Source: Bacteroidota bacterium (GTDB lineage: Bacteria; Bacteroidota; Bacteroidia; Bacteroidales; JAAUTT01). Taken from it: a DNA stretch of 64,000 bases. Shown piece after piece: positions 8,185 to 16,310 of this stretch (position 1 is the stretch's first letter; each line of letters starts with the position of its first letter). The stretch lies in assembly GCA_021779665.1 (NCBI GenBank), contig JAJYAG010000014.1, positions 1 through 64,000 of the forward strand. The letters are read 5' to 3'. A model generated the notes under the pieces. It searched no databases. It was not told the DNA's origin and was given only the letters and a program-made list of their open reading frames with translations. The translations under genes were made by a program, and so were the position numbers.

Positions 8185-8922
8185 TTATAATTCCCTTATC
8201 CAGATATTTCTGAAGCTTACAAGATCTCCATGATCCTGTAATACAAGAGGACCTTTACCATGTTTGGTGTATGCCGGGTAACCAATATATTCGGTATGAC
8301 CCCAAATGGCTACATGGTTCTGAATCAAAACTCCGTTGTGAAGTACAGTAATATAAGCCGGAGTAACAATTCTGCCGCTTTCACCAAATTTTGGAGCAGT
8401 GTAAACAACATCGTAAGTTTGCCATTCGCCTGGTTTTTTGCATGCATTTACAAGGGGAATGTGCTGTTTATAAATAGAACCGGTTTGACCGTTGGAATAG
8501 GTTTTATTGTTATAGCAATCCAAAACCTGAAGTTCATAATTTCCCTGCAGGAATATACCGCTGTTTCCTCTTCCCTGACTTTCGCCTTTCACAACCGAAG
8601 GTTCACGGAATTCGATATGCAGCTGGCAATCGCCAAAAAGTTGTTTGGTCTGAATGGTTCCGGTTCCGGGTTTTACAGTAACGGCGCCGCCTTCTAATGT
8701 CCATGTTGCAGCTTCGCCTTTGCTGTTTGTCCATTGATCAAGATTACTACCATTAAAAAGAACAACTGCATCGGAAGGAGCCTGAGGGCCTTCTCCGGGA
8801 GTTACAATCGGAGGAACTGGTTCCCATGTTTCGGTGCTTTCGGGATTTTTCTGCGGTTGCTGAGCGTTAAGAATCATGCAGCTTGTAAGCGCTACAACTA
8901 CGAAACTAAAAACTTTCTTCAT
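8185..8922 (-). CDS. secreted DUF1080 (3-keto-glycoside hydrolase-type) protein
   Basis: A 245-residue exported protein with a Sec signal peptide (MKKVFSFVVVALTSCMILNA-Q) and a single DUF1080 concanavalin-like domain. Family landmarks are VVLFNGSNLDQW, GDCQLHIEFREP, GRGNSGIFLQGNYELQVLD and the C-terminal VSFRNIWIREL. DUF1080 proteins cleave glycosides that have been oxidised at C3, in partnership with Gfo/Idh/MocA dehydrogenases. No dehydrogenase is adjacent here; the nearest candidate in this window is at 49516-50784. It stands alone on its strand. Confidence 0.88.
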   Translation of the reverse strand: MKKVFSFVVVALTSCMILNAQQPQKNPESTETWEPVPPIVTPGEGPQAPSDAVVLFNGSNLDQWTNSKGEAATWTLEGGAVTVKPGTGTIQTKQLFGDCQLHIEFREPSVVKGESQGRGNSGIFLQGNYELQVLDCYNNKTYSNGQTGSIYKQHIPLVNACKKPGEWQTYDVVYTAPKFGESGRIVTPAYITVLHNGVLIQNHVAIWGHTEYIGYPAYTKHGKGPLVLQDHGDLVSFRNIWIREL

Positions 8923-9147
8923 AAAATATTAAAATTAGTTATTAAGTTATTGTTTGTTTTAAGACAACTTAATCCATCATAAGGACGACAGCACTGTGAA
9001 AAAATCTTCGTTATTCTGGTTAAGCAGGTTTTAAAACCCTAAAAGTATAGAATAATTCTAATCCTGAAAAAAGAATTTATTGAATACTATCAAAGCCTGA
9101 ATGAAGAGGATGGAAATTAAGCTGTTAATCAAACAGAGAAAGTCAAA

Positions 9148-9798
9148 TTACAATCCGACACCAATCCGCACTCCCCCGATAAAAGCAGTTCCGGTATATC
9201 CATAATCGGTTATATTTTTGTTGAATTTGAGATCGGAGCCTGTGGGTTGTTTGTAGAAGCTGTAACGAAGTCCAAATCCTCCGTATATATCGACATATAA
9301 ACGGCTTGTAATCTCTTTCTGATATCCGATTACAACCTCAGTTAAAACCTTATCGATGAAAACATGATAGTTGTCGCGCGTCAGCTGCATTGTATTTAGC
9401 CCGTTGTCGTCAATGTTTGTCCAACGCTCGGTATTTGTCAAAATATTGAAATGTTGCGCTCCCAAACCTCCGCTGATATATACTCCCTGATCGGGATAGG
9501 CATTGGAGAGAAAGCCTTTGCGATGGATAGACAATCCATAGCCATGCAGTTGTTCATATTTCTTATCGATAAGACTTTCGAAACCATTCACATCCACATA
9601 GAACTGAGGCATTATTACCCACCACGATTTGTAGTCCCGGGTGGGGATATCAATATCTATCCTGATTCCGTTTTTAAACATATACTGCGGAACGCCCATC
9701 ACCAGTACTTTGGGAGCATCCTCCTGACTGAAAACGGATGAGTTTGCCAGGCTCAAAAACATTGAAATTATAATTGCTATTTTTTTCATTTTCTTCAT
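9148..9798 (-). CDS. exported outer-membrane barrel-like protein, paralogue B
   Basis: A 216-residue protein with a signal peptide (MKKMKKIAIIISMFLSLANSSVFS) and alternating strands typical of a small outer-membrane barrel. It ends in the aromatic/Gly pattern FIGGVRIGVGL. It is clearly a paralogue of the gene before it: both share NGIRID near the start, a PQFY segment, VIGYQ, a DI-GG-G-RY segment, then DYGYTG and GGVRIG. I chose ATG 9798, which leaves one base after the upstream stop, over a longer start that would overlap. Possibly DUF3575-like; the partner or ligand is unknown. Confidence 0.7.
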   Translation of the reverse strand: MKKMKKIAIIISMFLSLANSSVFSQEDAPKVLVMGVPQYMFKNGIRIDIDIPTRDYKSWWVIMPQFYVDVNGFESLIDKKYEQLHGYGLSIHRKGFLSNAYPDQGVYISGGLGAQHFNILTNTERWTNIDDNGLNTMQLTRDNYHVFIDKVLTEVVIGYQKEITSRLYVDIYGGFGLRYSFYKQPTGSDLKFNKNITDYGYTGTAFIGGVRIGVGL

Positions 9799-9799
9799 T

Positions 9800-10405
9800 T
9801 TAAAAGCTAAATCCAATTCTTATTCCACCAAGTATTACATTACCTGTGTAGCCATAATCGTAAAGGAATTTGTTAAATTTTTTATGTGTAAGTCCTGTAA
9901 AATCCCTGTCGGCATACCTTCCCCCTAAACCTGCAAACACATCAATAATGAGACGTTCAAAAGCCTGTGTTTGATATCCAATTACTATGTCTCCGCCAAA
10001 TTTATTAATGCTTGTCTCGGAAGTCACTCCTGTGCGCGACGAAGTAGGTTCGTCGTATTTCAGGTTGAAATGACTAAAAGTAGCTCCATAACTGAAATAA
10101 GTGCCCAGAGAAGGAGCTTTACTTCCCAGATAAATCCGGTGATATACCGAAAAGCCGACACCCATCAGCTCGTTGTATTCCCTGCCATCGTTGTCCTCAT
10201 TCTTTTCGGCAGCATAGAACTGTGGTCCTATCTGAATCCAGTGGTTCTTTGCAATTTTTCTGTCGTAATCAATCCGAATTCCATTATTTACAAGATGAAA
10301 AGGATGAAACGAAATCACTTCGTCGAAACTGGACTCTTCTTCCTGACCTTTTATATTTTGAAGAAAGAGCAGGGATATAGTAATCAATGCGAGATATTTT
10401 ATCAT
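9800..10405 (-). CDS. exported outer-membrane barrel-like protein, paralogue A
   Basis: A 201-residue protein with a signal peptide (MIKYLALITISLLFLQNIKG-Q) and the same conserved blocks as its neighbour: NGIRIDYDRKIAKNHWIQIGP, VIGYQTQAFERLIIDVFAG, YDYGYTGNVILGGIRIGFSF. The Gly/aromatic C-terminus suggests outer-membrane insertion. It lies 5 bases after the LVIVD lipoprotein gene, so the four genes from 11666 down to 9148 look like one transcript. No function can be assigned. Confidence 0.72.
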   Translation of the reverse strand: MIKYLALITISLLFLQNIKGQEEESSFDEVISFHPFHLVNNGIRIDYDRKIAKNHWIQIGPQFYAAEKNEDNDGREYNELMGVGFSVYHRIYLGSKAPSLGTYFSYGATFSHFNLKYDEPTSSRTGVTSETSINKFGGDIVIGYQTQAFERLIIDVFAGLGGRYADRDFTGLTHKKFNKFLYDYGYTGNVILGGIRIGFSF

Positions 10406-10410
10406 AGTGG

Positions 10411-11151
10411 TTATTGTAAATGACTTAAAAAAGTAACTGTATCGTTCTGATATTTATATTGATGAAGACCATCCGTTGCCAGGACCAAAAGCAGATTGGC
10501 ATCCGGAATAACATCGATGGCCGGAATATTAAACCCTTTGGTGAGCAATGGCGCCATAGGATCTGCCAACGAAAAAACCTTCAGTCCGTTGTCGCAAACA
10601 AAAAGTTTATCGCCATCAAGTCCCAGGCCATAAGGTTTCACCATTTGCACCCTGCTTACATACCTCGGACTTTTACGGTTTTTGATATCAATCACTTGTA
10701 GCTCATTCGTATTGCGGCCGCAGAATGTTTCTGTGCGCATGGTGAGATAGGCAAGCGTATCGTTTGCTACTACAGGATCGCAGCTGTATATATGCTGAAA
10801 AAAAGATTGTAGCACAGGACTGATGGGAGAGCTGATATCATAAATATACATGCCGTTTGACGAGCCCATAAAAAGAGTATTGTTGCGAGCAAAAATTGTT
10901 TCGATAGCAAAACCAACCGGCAGCGATTTTACAAATGCAGGTGTATCGGCAGCAGTTATCCGAAACACCTTCAGCTTTTGATTATCGACAGTGTATAAAT
11001 GATTATTCAGTATTGTAAACCGAGCCATTGAACCTCCTTTTCCCGCAGAACTACTGTCGCCCGCACTGCCTCCGTCGGTTGATTTATCGCACGAAAGCAT
11101 TGTTCCAACGCCAGCTATAATAATTAACAATCTAACAAGTGTTGTTCTCAT
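10411..11151 (-). CDS. LVIVD-repeat lipoprotein
   Basis: A 246-residue protein from ATG 11151. It has a lipoprotein signal with lipobox TMLS-C and a Ser/Gly-rich linker (DKSTDGGSAGDSSSAGKGGS). LVIVD-type beta-propeller repeats follow: LKVFRITAADTPAFVKSL, MYIYDISSPISPVLQS, LQVIDIKNRKSPRYVS and LKVFSLADPMAPLLTKG. LVIVD repeats are found on bacterial surface proteins and probably form a propeller. The start leaves a 2-base gap to the upstream LVIVD gene. It likely sits on the outer membrane; its ligand is unknown. Confidence 0.78.
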   Translation of the reverse strand: MRTTLVRLLIIIAGVGTMLSCDKSTDGGSAGDSSSAGKGGSMARFTILNNHLYTVDNQKLKVFRITAADTPAFVKSLPVGFAIETIFARNNTLFMGSSNGMYIYDISSPISPVLQSFFQHIYSCDPVVANDTLAYLTMRTETFCGRNTNELQVIDIKNRKSPRYVSRVQMVKPYGLGLDGDKLFVCDNGLKVFSLADPMAPLLTKGFNIPAIDVIPDANLLLVLATDGLHQYKYQNDTVTFLSHLQ

Positions 11152-11153
11152 GA

Positions 11154-11666
11154 TTATCTGATTTTTTTCCATTCGACAATAACTGTATTTTCCGGGCGGG
11201 AATTGATGCCGTATTTGGACGGTAAATATTGTAAGTCGGGAGGTAACAACTCCGGAAATACGTTTCTGATTCTGCTCACAACTTTTATTTCAGGTAAAGT
11301 ACTAATTTCGATGGTTACCAGGTCAACACTGTTATCGGCAAGTATCGAATTATTCTTCATAGCTATATCCACACAGCCAGGAACTCTTATAAAACCTGCT
11401 TTCACCGGATTAGCAGGGTTAGTGTTATCAATCAGATGGATTCCCTTGTATTTCTCGGTAATAAAAACCCAGGAACCTTTTTTATAGATTTTCCCTATCT
11501 GCTGAATAGACTTTGAATTCTGGAAGGAGATACTTTTCTCAAGATCAGCTCTTGTCATCAGAACAGCACTGTAGGCCGTAGGATCGTAAGGTTCAAAATC
11601 GAAAGATGAAGTTAAAACAACGATGCAGGCTAGAAAAACAATCAACAGGGTTCGTGCAGCATTCAT
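11154..11666 (-). CDS. short exported LVIVD-repeat protein
   Basis: A 170-residue protein from ATG 11666 with a signal peptide (MNAARTLLIVFLACIVVLTSSF). It carries LVIVD-like repeats such as GIHLIDNTNPANPVKAGFI and LVTIEISTLPEIKVVSRI. A 13-residue longer start is possible but would spoil the signal peptide. It is the first gene of the four-gene LVIVD/barrel operon. The C-terminus (LPPDLQYLPSKYGINSRPENTVIVEW) is not a repeat and is unlike anything I recognise. Confidence 0.72.
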   Translation of the reverse strand: MNAARTLLIVFLACIVVLTSSFDFEPYDPTAYSAVLMTRADLEKSISFQNSKSIQQIGKIYKKGSWVFITEKYKGIHLIDNTNPANPVKAGFIRVPGCVDIAMKNNSILADNSVDLVTIEISTLPEIKVVSRIRNVFPELLPPDLQYLPSKYGINSRPENTVIVEWKKIR

Positions 11667-11730
11667 ACAAATAGTTGTTAAATTTTGAAAATAAGATGTT
11701 GGCATTGTCGAAAGGTTGCGTTGGAACTTT

Positions 11731-11738
11731 TAACTTTG
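11731..11738 (+). promoter_or_regulatory. candidate -7 element for metA
   Basis: TAACTTTG matches TAnnTTTG exactly, 23 bases before the metA ATG. TTG triplets occur upstream at 11705 and 11716, but neither is at the ideal spacing. Confidence 0.45.
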
Positions 11739-11760
11739 CACTTCTTAAAATTATTAAGTT

Positions 11761-12678
11761 ATGCCTTTAAATGTTCCTGATAATTTACCCGCAATAGAAA
11801 TTCTGAAGGAGGAAAATATTTTTGTAATGCCCGAGTCGAAGGCGATGCATCAGGATATCCGTCCTCTCAGGATTATTATTCTGAACCTGATGCCAGTGAA
11901 GATAACCACAGAGATTCATCTTCTGCGAATGTTATCCAATACCCCTTTGCAGGCTGAAGTGATGCTTATGAATATCAGGAATCATGTTTCGAAAAATACT
12001 CCCAAAGAGCACCTGGAAGAGTTTTATAAAACGTTTGATCAGATCCGCGATCAGAAATTTGATGGTTTGATTATTACCGGTGCTCCGGTTGAAATGCTCG
12101 ACTTTGAAGAAGTTGACTACTGGGATGAAATGAAGGAAATAATGGACTGGGCCGACCATCACGTTACTTCAACATTATACATATGCTGGGCTGCACAGGC
12201 GGGATTATTCTATCATTATGGTATTCCCAAATATCCTGAGGATAAGAAGATATTCGGCGTATTCAAACATTGGATTAACGAACCCAACGAACCTATTGTT
12301 CGTGGATTTGATGATGAATTCTGGGTTCCTCATTCGCGGCATACCAACCTGCAGCGGGCTGATCTCGAAAAGGTAGATGAAATTAAAATCATTGCCGAAT
12401 CTGTTGAAGCCGGGGTGCATATTATTGCTTCCAATGATGGCAAAAGAATTTTTGTTACGGGCCATTCCGAATACGACCCACTTACGCTAAAAGTAGAGTA
12501 CGAAAGGGATAAAAGTAAAGGTTTGCCCATCGACATACCTCAGAACTACTTTCCGGCCGATGATCCTGCGAAGACGCCGGTTGTTCGCTGGAAAAGTCAT
12601 GCAAGCCTTTTTTATTCCAACTGGCTGAATTACTATGTTTATCAGGCCACACCGTTTGTGATTGAGGATATCAAATAG
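11761..12678 (+). CDS. metA: homoserine O-acetyltransferase, MetA family
   Basis: A 305-residue MetA protein, the enzyme that acylates homoserine in methionine synthesis. The catalytic Cys lies in YICWAAQAG (C142), and the His/Glu pair lies in TGHSEYD (near residues 235-237). Residue 111 is Glu ([15 protein letters not shown]). In the characterised family, Glu at this position goes with acetyl-CoA and Gly with succinyl-CoA, so I predict acetyl-CoA use even though annotation pipelines usually say succinyltransferase. It is monocistronic; a -7 element lies 23 bases upstream. Confidence 0.94.
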   Translation: MPLNVPDNLPAIEILKEENIFVMPESKAMHQDIRPLRIIILNLMPVKITTEIHLLRMLSNTPLQAEVMLMNIRNHVSKNTPKEHLEEFYKTFDQIRDQKFDGLIITGAPVEMLDFEEVDYWDEMKEIMDWADHHVTSTLYICWAAQAGLFYHYGIPKYPEDKKIFGVFKHWINEPNEPIVRGFDDEFWVPHSRHTNLQRADLEKVDEIKIIAESVEAGVHIIASNDGKRIFVTGHSEYDPLTLKVEYERDKSKGLPIDIPQNYFPADDPAKTPVVRWKSHASLFYSNWLNYYVYQATPFVIEDIK

Positions 12679-12745
12679 TCTTAAGTCGTAAGTAAAATTT
12701 AAACATGATCGATAATATTTCAGATAAAATTACAGAACACGTTGT

Positions 12746-12793
12746 TCGTCTTACGACTCCCGATAACTATCGGGACGACTTACTACTTACTCC
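12746..12793. repeat. period-7 repeat block with hairpin
   Basis: The gap between metA and fluC holds TCGTCTTACGACT, a hairpin CCCGATA-AC-TATCGGG (12759-12774), and ACGACTTACTACTTACT. The phase is close to seven bases, like the repeat blocks elsewhere in the window (GTCGTAA/GTAGTAA units read on the other strand). Confidence 0.55.
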
Positions 12794-12799
12794 TATATC

Positions 12800-13174
12800 A
12801 TGAAAATGCTTCTTATCGTAGGTCTGGGCGGAGGTTTGGGAAGTATCGCACGATTTCTCTCCCAAAAAACGGTTGCTCAATTTCTGCCGGTATCGTTTCC
12901 TTATGGAACTTTTTTTATCAACATTCTTGGTAGTTTTTTAATCGGAATCTTTTTTGGCATTTCCGAAAAATCAAATGTTTTATCTCCGGAAGTGAGACTT
13001 TTTTTAACTACTGGTTTTTGCGGCGGATTTACCACCTTTTCAACCTTTTCGCTCGATAGTTTGATGCTGATTCGCGATGCGCAATATTTATATTTTGGCT
13101 TATACGCAGGTTTAAGCGTATTGCTGGGATTGGCGGCAACGTTCGCAGGTGTTGCACTTATAAAATTTCTTTAA
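12800..13174 (+). CDS. crcB: fluoride channel FluC/CrcB
   Basis: A 124-residue four-helix membrane protein of the dual-topology fluoride exporter family. Landmarks are GLGGGLGSIARF (helix 1), YGTFFINILGSFLIG (helix 2, with the conserved Asn), and GFCGGFTTFSTFSLDSL (helix 3 break and Phe box). It exports fluoride as a homodimer. The following DUF190 gene starts one base after its stop, a common pairing. I saw no fluoride riboswitch upstream; the leader is filled by repeats. Confidence 0.95.
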   Translation: MKMLLIVGLGGGLGSIARFLSQKTVAQFLPVSFPYGTFFINILGSFLIGIFFGISEKSNVLSPEVRLFLTTGFCGGFTTFSTFSLDSLMLIRDAQYLYFGLYAGLSVLLGLAATFAGVALIKFL

Positions 13175-13175
13175 T

Positions 13176-13535
13176 ATGGAAAAGCTGAAGGGTGAAGCTA
13201 CATTGCTACGCATTTTTGTCGGGGAACTCGATAAGGTAAACCACAGGCCATTGTACGAAGTGATTGTATATGCCGCCAAGAAATATGGTCTGGCCGGAGC
13301 TACCGTATTGAAAGGAATTATGTCGTACGGGGCTCAGAGCGTAATTCATTCGGCAAAGATCCTGGCATTATCCGACGACCTTCCTATTGTAATTGAAATT
13401 GTTGACGAGGACTTAAAAATAAAGGGATTTATTGAGGTAATTGAGCCTTATTTTCCCAACTCAAAATATGGTGGGATGATCACCACCGAAAAAGTAAACG
13501 TGATTTACTATAAGCCTGGAAAGACAGATAACTAG
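13176..13535 (+). CDS. DUF190 PII-like protein
   Basis: A 119-residue DUF190 protein. Family blocks are LRIFVGELDKVNHRPLYEVIVYAAKKYGLAGATVLKGIMSYG and LPIVIEIVDEDLKIKGFIEVIEP. The fold resembles PII signal proteins. DUF190 genes often follow crcB, and here the gap is one base, so a regulatory or accessory role in fluoride resistance is likely but unproven. It ends convergently with the cupin gene, overlapping it by four bases. Confidence 0.9.
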   Translation: MEKLKGEATLLRIFVGELDKVNHRPLYEVIVYAAKKYGLAGATVLKGIMSYGAQSVIHSAKILALSDDLPIVIEIVDEDLKIKGFIEVIEPYFPNSKYGGMITTEKVNVIYYKPGKTDN

Positions 13536-14014
13536 GCGTACGTAAATTCTTCAATGGCATTGTTTAAATGCGGAAATTCTTTCATCAGCTTTTCTCTTTC
13601 CGCCAGTTCAAAATCTGCAAAATCAAAGCCGGGAGCTACCGTGCAGCTCACAAGACCAAATCCTTCAGGTGACTTTAATTTAGCAGCAAACCATGTATGA
13701 GCTGGAACTTTAAATTGCAGAACATCTCCTGAAGCGAAATCATTACCAAGAGTTATCGTTTTTAGGTCCGAATCCAGGATGTAAGAAATTTCAAGCGATT
13801 GTCCCAGGTGGAAAAACCAAAGCTCATCGGATTGGATGCGGTGAAAGTGTGATTTATCGTTTCCCTCAAGCAGAAAATATATTGCGGTGCATACATTTCG
13901 TATTGCTCCATTTTGATTGGTCGTAAATTCTTCCGATCGGTACGTCTCCTTGTAATATCCACCTTCCGGGTGAGGTAGCAATCCTAAATGCTGAATAATC
14001 TCTTGTGATGTAAT
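13532..14014 (-). CDS. cupin family DUF985 protein with non-AUG start
   Basis: A DUF985 (cupin_5) protein of about 160 residues. Landmarks are PHPEGGYYKETYRS near the N-terminus, YFLLEGNDKSHFHRIQSDELWFFHLG (metal-binding His/Glu positions of the cupin), VPAHTWFAAKL, and GLVSCTVAPGFDFADFEL. The family N-terminus continues upstream as ITSQEIIQHLGL, but no ATG is in frame. The codon where relatives have Met is ATT at 14014, preceded by an A-rich leader. A TTG at 13981 would remove ten conserved residues. I set the start at the ATT; this is uncertain. Confidence 0.8.
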   Translation of the reverse strand: MTSQEIIQHLGLLPHPEGGYYKETYRSEEFTTNQNGAIRNVCTAIYFLLEGNDKSHFHRIQSDELWFFHLGQSLEISYILDSDLKTITLGNDFASGDVLQFKVPAHTWFAAKLKSPEGFGLVSCTVAPGFDFADFELAEREKLMKEFPHLNNAIEEFTYA

Positions 14015-14067
14015 TTTATTTTTTTTGGAATACCGGAAAATAAAGGTCGGGTGTAGCGGACATTTAT

Positions 14068-14850
14068 TTATTCAAGCTGTTCCCAGGCACTTTTACCATC
14101 CTTTTCGAACTGTAAAAATACATATAAAACAAGCAACCCTGTTAATCCAAGTATTGAGCGACCCAAAGAAATTCCTGTTACCAGATTTATGCAAAACATA
14201 ATCACAGCCAGGTATGCTATGTTGTTAAAGCCCGATTTCTTCCATTTGAAAATTTGCATAACAAAAATGATGTTCAAAACACAAACAATGGAAAAAGCAA
14301 AGAATACAAGCTCTTCGCCGCTGTTTTTACCCTTCAGTTTGGCAAATGCAAATAAATTCATTAAAAAAGCCAGACCATTGGCTATTAACATAAAGTTCAG
14401 ATAAAAGGTCAACGCCTTATTCCTCTTCTTTTCAATTGCAGGGCTGGTACCGGGGGTTTCATCAGAACTTGTTTCCCGGGTGATTACTTTTCTTTCAACC
14501 AGAATATCCTTTATAATTTCAACCACTTCGTCCTGATATTTTCCTGAATGAACTATTTCAAGCAATCTATCGTCCGAAGAACTGATGTAATCGTTATATA
14601 TTTTTTGTTGCCGGGCAGAATAGCGCGGATTGCTGATAATCTTCTTTTTTGGTCCTTTTAATTCATCAATAATGGCGTCAATCAATTGTGCTGAGTTCTC
14701 CGCGGTTTCGTTGCGATAGACAGATGTAAGATTTTGAATAATTAATTCCTTTTCGGTTCCGTAATTAACTGCATCTATGGCATAATCAATGTTGCCTGGT
14801 TTCATGCCAATTTTCAAAAATGTATCTTTCAAGTGGGTCAAATCCTTCAT
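14068..14850 (-). CDS. membrane protein of unknown function
   Basis: A 260-residue protein. Residues 1-150 are soluble and helical (EELIIQNLTSVYRNET, PRYSARQQKIYNDYISSSDDRLLEIV), followed by about four membrane helices: residues 150-170, 180-203, 210-228 and 230-250. The N-terminal part has a repeated feel (KELIIQNL, DRLLEIV, DEVVEIIKDILVERKV), which could be HEAT-like or UBA-like helices. No family is recognised. It stands alone, upstream of the cupin gene on the same strand. Confidence 0.72.
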   Translation of the reverse strand: MKDLTHLKDTFLKIGMKPGNIDYAIDAVNYGTEKELIIQNLTSVYRNETAENSAQLIDAIIDELKGPKKKIISNPRYSARQQKIYNDYISSSDDRLLEIVHSGKYQDEVVEIIKDILVERKVITRETSSDETPGTSPAIEKKRNKALTFYLNFMLIANGLAFLMNLFAFAKLKGKNSGEELVFFAFSIVCVLNIIFVMQIFKWKKSGFNNIAYLAVIMFCINLVTGISLGRSILGLTGLLVLYVFLQFEKDGKSAWEQLE

Positions 14851-15087
14851 GGATAAAAAAATGAGGTTAAGTTGCTATATACGGATTCTTTTTACAGGTG
14901 TTATAAATGATATTCATTTTGCTTTCAGCTTTTAAGATGTGCGAATAATGATCCTCAACAGAGGTCACAATTCTACATTTAGTAACTGTGCAATATATAA
15001 GACTGTTTTAAGTCGTTAATTAAATGTTATTTACGGAATTCAATATTGGGGTATGACTTTTGAACCTTTGCTTAAAATTTATGTCCT

Positions 15088-15408
15088 ATGGAAGCAACTA
15101 AAACAAAAGCAAAAGCTCAGACACAAACGGATAATTCATCGAAAACAACTACCGATCATGAAGAAATCAGAAGGTGGGTAGAGGACAGAGGCGGAAAGCC
15201 TGCATTGGTGAAAGGAACCGAAGGAAAAGATGATGAACATGCGGGACTCTTAAGAATTAAGTTCCAGGAAGATGAAAAACTTGAAGAGACCGATTGGGAA
15301 ACATTCTTTGCCACTTTTGACGAGAAAAATCTGCAATTTTTATATCAGGAAGAAACCAAAGAACATAAAACAAGCAGATTTTTCAAGTTTATTAGCGATA
15401 AGAAATAA
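15088..15408 (+). CDS. small conserved hypothetical protein, mis-annotated in databases as a glucan-branching-like protein
   Basis: A 106-residue acidic protein with a Lys/Thr/Gln-rich N-terminus (about residues 1-22) and a conserved block: HEEIRRWVEDRGGKPALVKG, then GLLRIKF, then WETFFATFDEKNLQFLYQ. I recognise this pattern from short proteins that databases often label 1,4-alpha-glucan branching enzyme, although nothing supports that activity. The true function is unknown. The gene is isolated between two minus-strand genes. Confidence 0.7.
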   Translation: MEATKTKAKAQTQTDNSSKTTTDHEEIRRWVEDRGGKPALVKGTEGKDDEHAGLLRIKFQEDEKLEETDWETFFATFDEKNLQFLYQEETKEHKTSRFFKFISDKK

Positions 15409-15447
15409 TAAATTTCAATATGCCTAAGAAAAGATTGTTTTTCAATG

Positions 15448-16302
15448 TTACAGTTGAGAAACTATCTTTTGTTTTATAAGGAAATTCCACATCTGATTCA
15501 TTGTTGGCAGGAAATTGGGATTACTCACTGGCCAGTCGCAGGAGTGGCCTGCATCTTCAACAGTAATGAGCATGCAGGAGTTACCGGCGTCTTTCATAAG
15601 TTTTTGAAACTTTACAGCTGAAGCATACGGAGTTGTATTATCCTTTGTGCCATTGGAGAAAACTGTAGGAGGCCATCCTTTTTTTACATGCAAAATAGGT
15701 GAAAACTCCGGGTGAACCGAAAAGAAATCATTTCCAAACCCTTCACCAAGAACAGGGTTGTGCAGTACCAATGCATTTGGTTTTGAACTGATCTTTTTAT
15801 TTTCTGTAGCCGCTTCTCCTCCGTCGAGAAAAGTACATGCAGCAATATGACCGCCGGCCGAACCTCCCGCAGCTATTATTTTATTGGGATCGACACCTAG
15901 TTCTTTGGCATGTTCGCGTACATAGCGAATGGCAGATTTTGCATCTTCTATACACTCCAGAGGACTTGTTCCATGCCGTTTTTTAACCCGGTAATCAGCA
16001 CAAATCCCAATGATACCCTGGTCACGAAACCATGCCGGGTTAGGTATCTGGCCTTCCACATTTCCTTCAATCCATCCGCCGCCGGTAAAATAAACAATGG
16101 CAGGCAAATTTTTTGTGGTTTTATTAACAGGCCGCAGAAGGTATAAATACATATCCTCCTGGGGTGTTTTTTTGTACAGAATCTTTTCAGCCTGTGCTTT
16201 TAGTGTTTCTCCGGGTAGTTTGTAGGTTTCGGAATTCTGTGCATTAAGACTGATAAAATTTGATATGAAACAAAAACTCAGGAAATAAAAAAATCGCTTC
16301 AT
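15448..16302 (-). CDS. exported alpha/beta-hydrolase, probable acetylesterase
   Basis: A 284-residue protein with a signal peptide (MKRFFYFLSFCFISNFISLNA-Q). It has an alpha/beta-hydrolase fold of the BD-FAE/HSL type: oxyanion region GGGW, nucleophile GGSAGGH, acid residue in KDNTTPY, and catalytic His in AGHSCDW. Such secreted enzymes often deacetylate plant polysaccharides. It starts 8 bases after pgl, so it may be cotranscribed with zwf-pgl, though a functional link is not obvious. Confidence 0.85.
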   Translation of the reverse strand: MKRFFYFLSFCFISNFISLNAQNSETYKLPGETLKAQAEKILYKKTPQEDMYLYLLRPVNKTTKNLPAIVYFTGGGWIEGNVEGQIPNPAWFRDQGIIGICADYRVKKRHGTSPLECIEDAKSAIRYVREHAKELGVDPNKIIAAGGSAGGHIAACTFLDGGEAATENKKISSKPNALVLHNPVLGEGFGNDFFSVHPEFSPILHVKKGWPPTVFSNGTKDNTTPYASAVKFQKLMKDAGNSCMLITVEDAGHSCDWPVSNPNFLPTMNQMWNFLIKQKIVSQL

Positions 16303-16310
16303 TATTAAGG

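Noticed and set aside
12679..12799. Fluoride riboswitch before crcB
   Set aside because: The leader is repeat DNA and lacks the conserved riboswitch core that I would expect.
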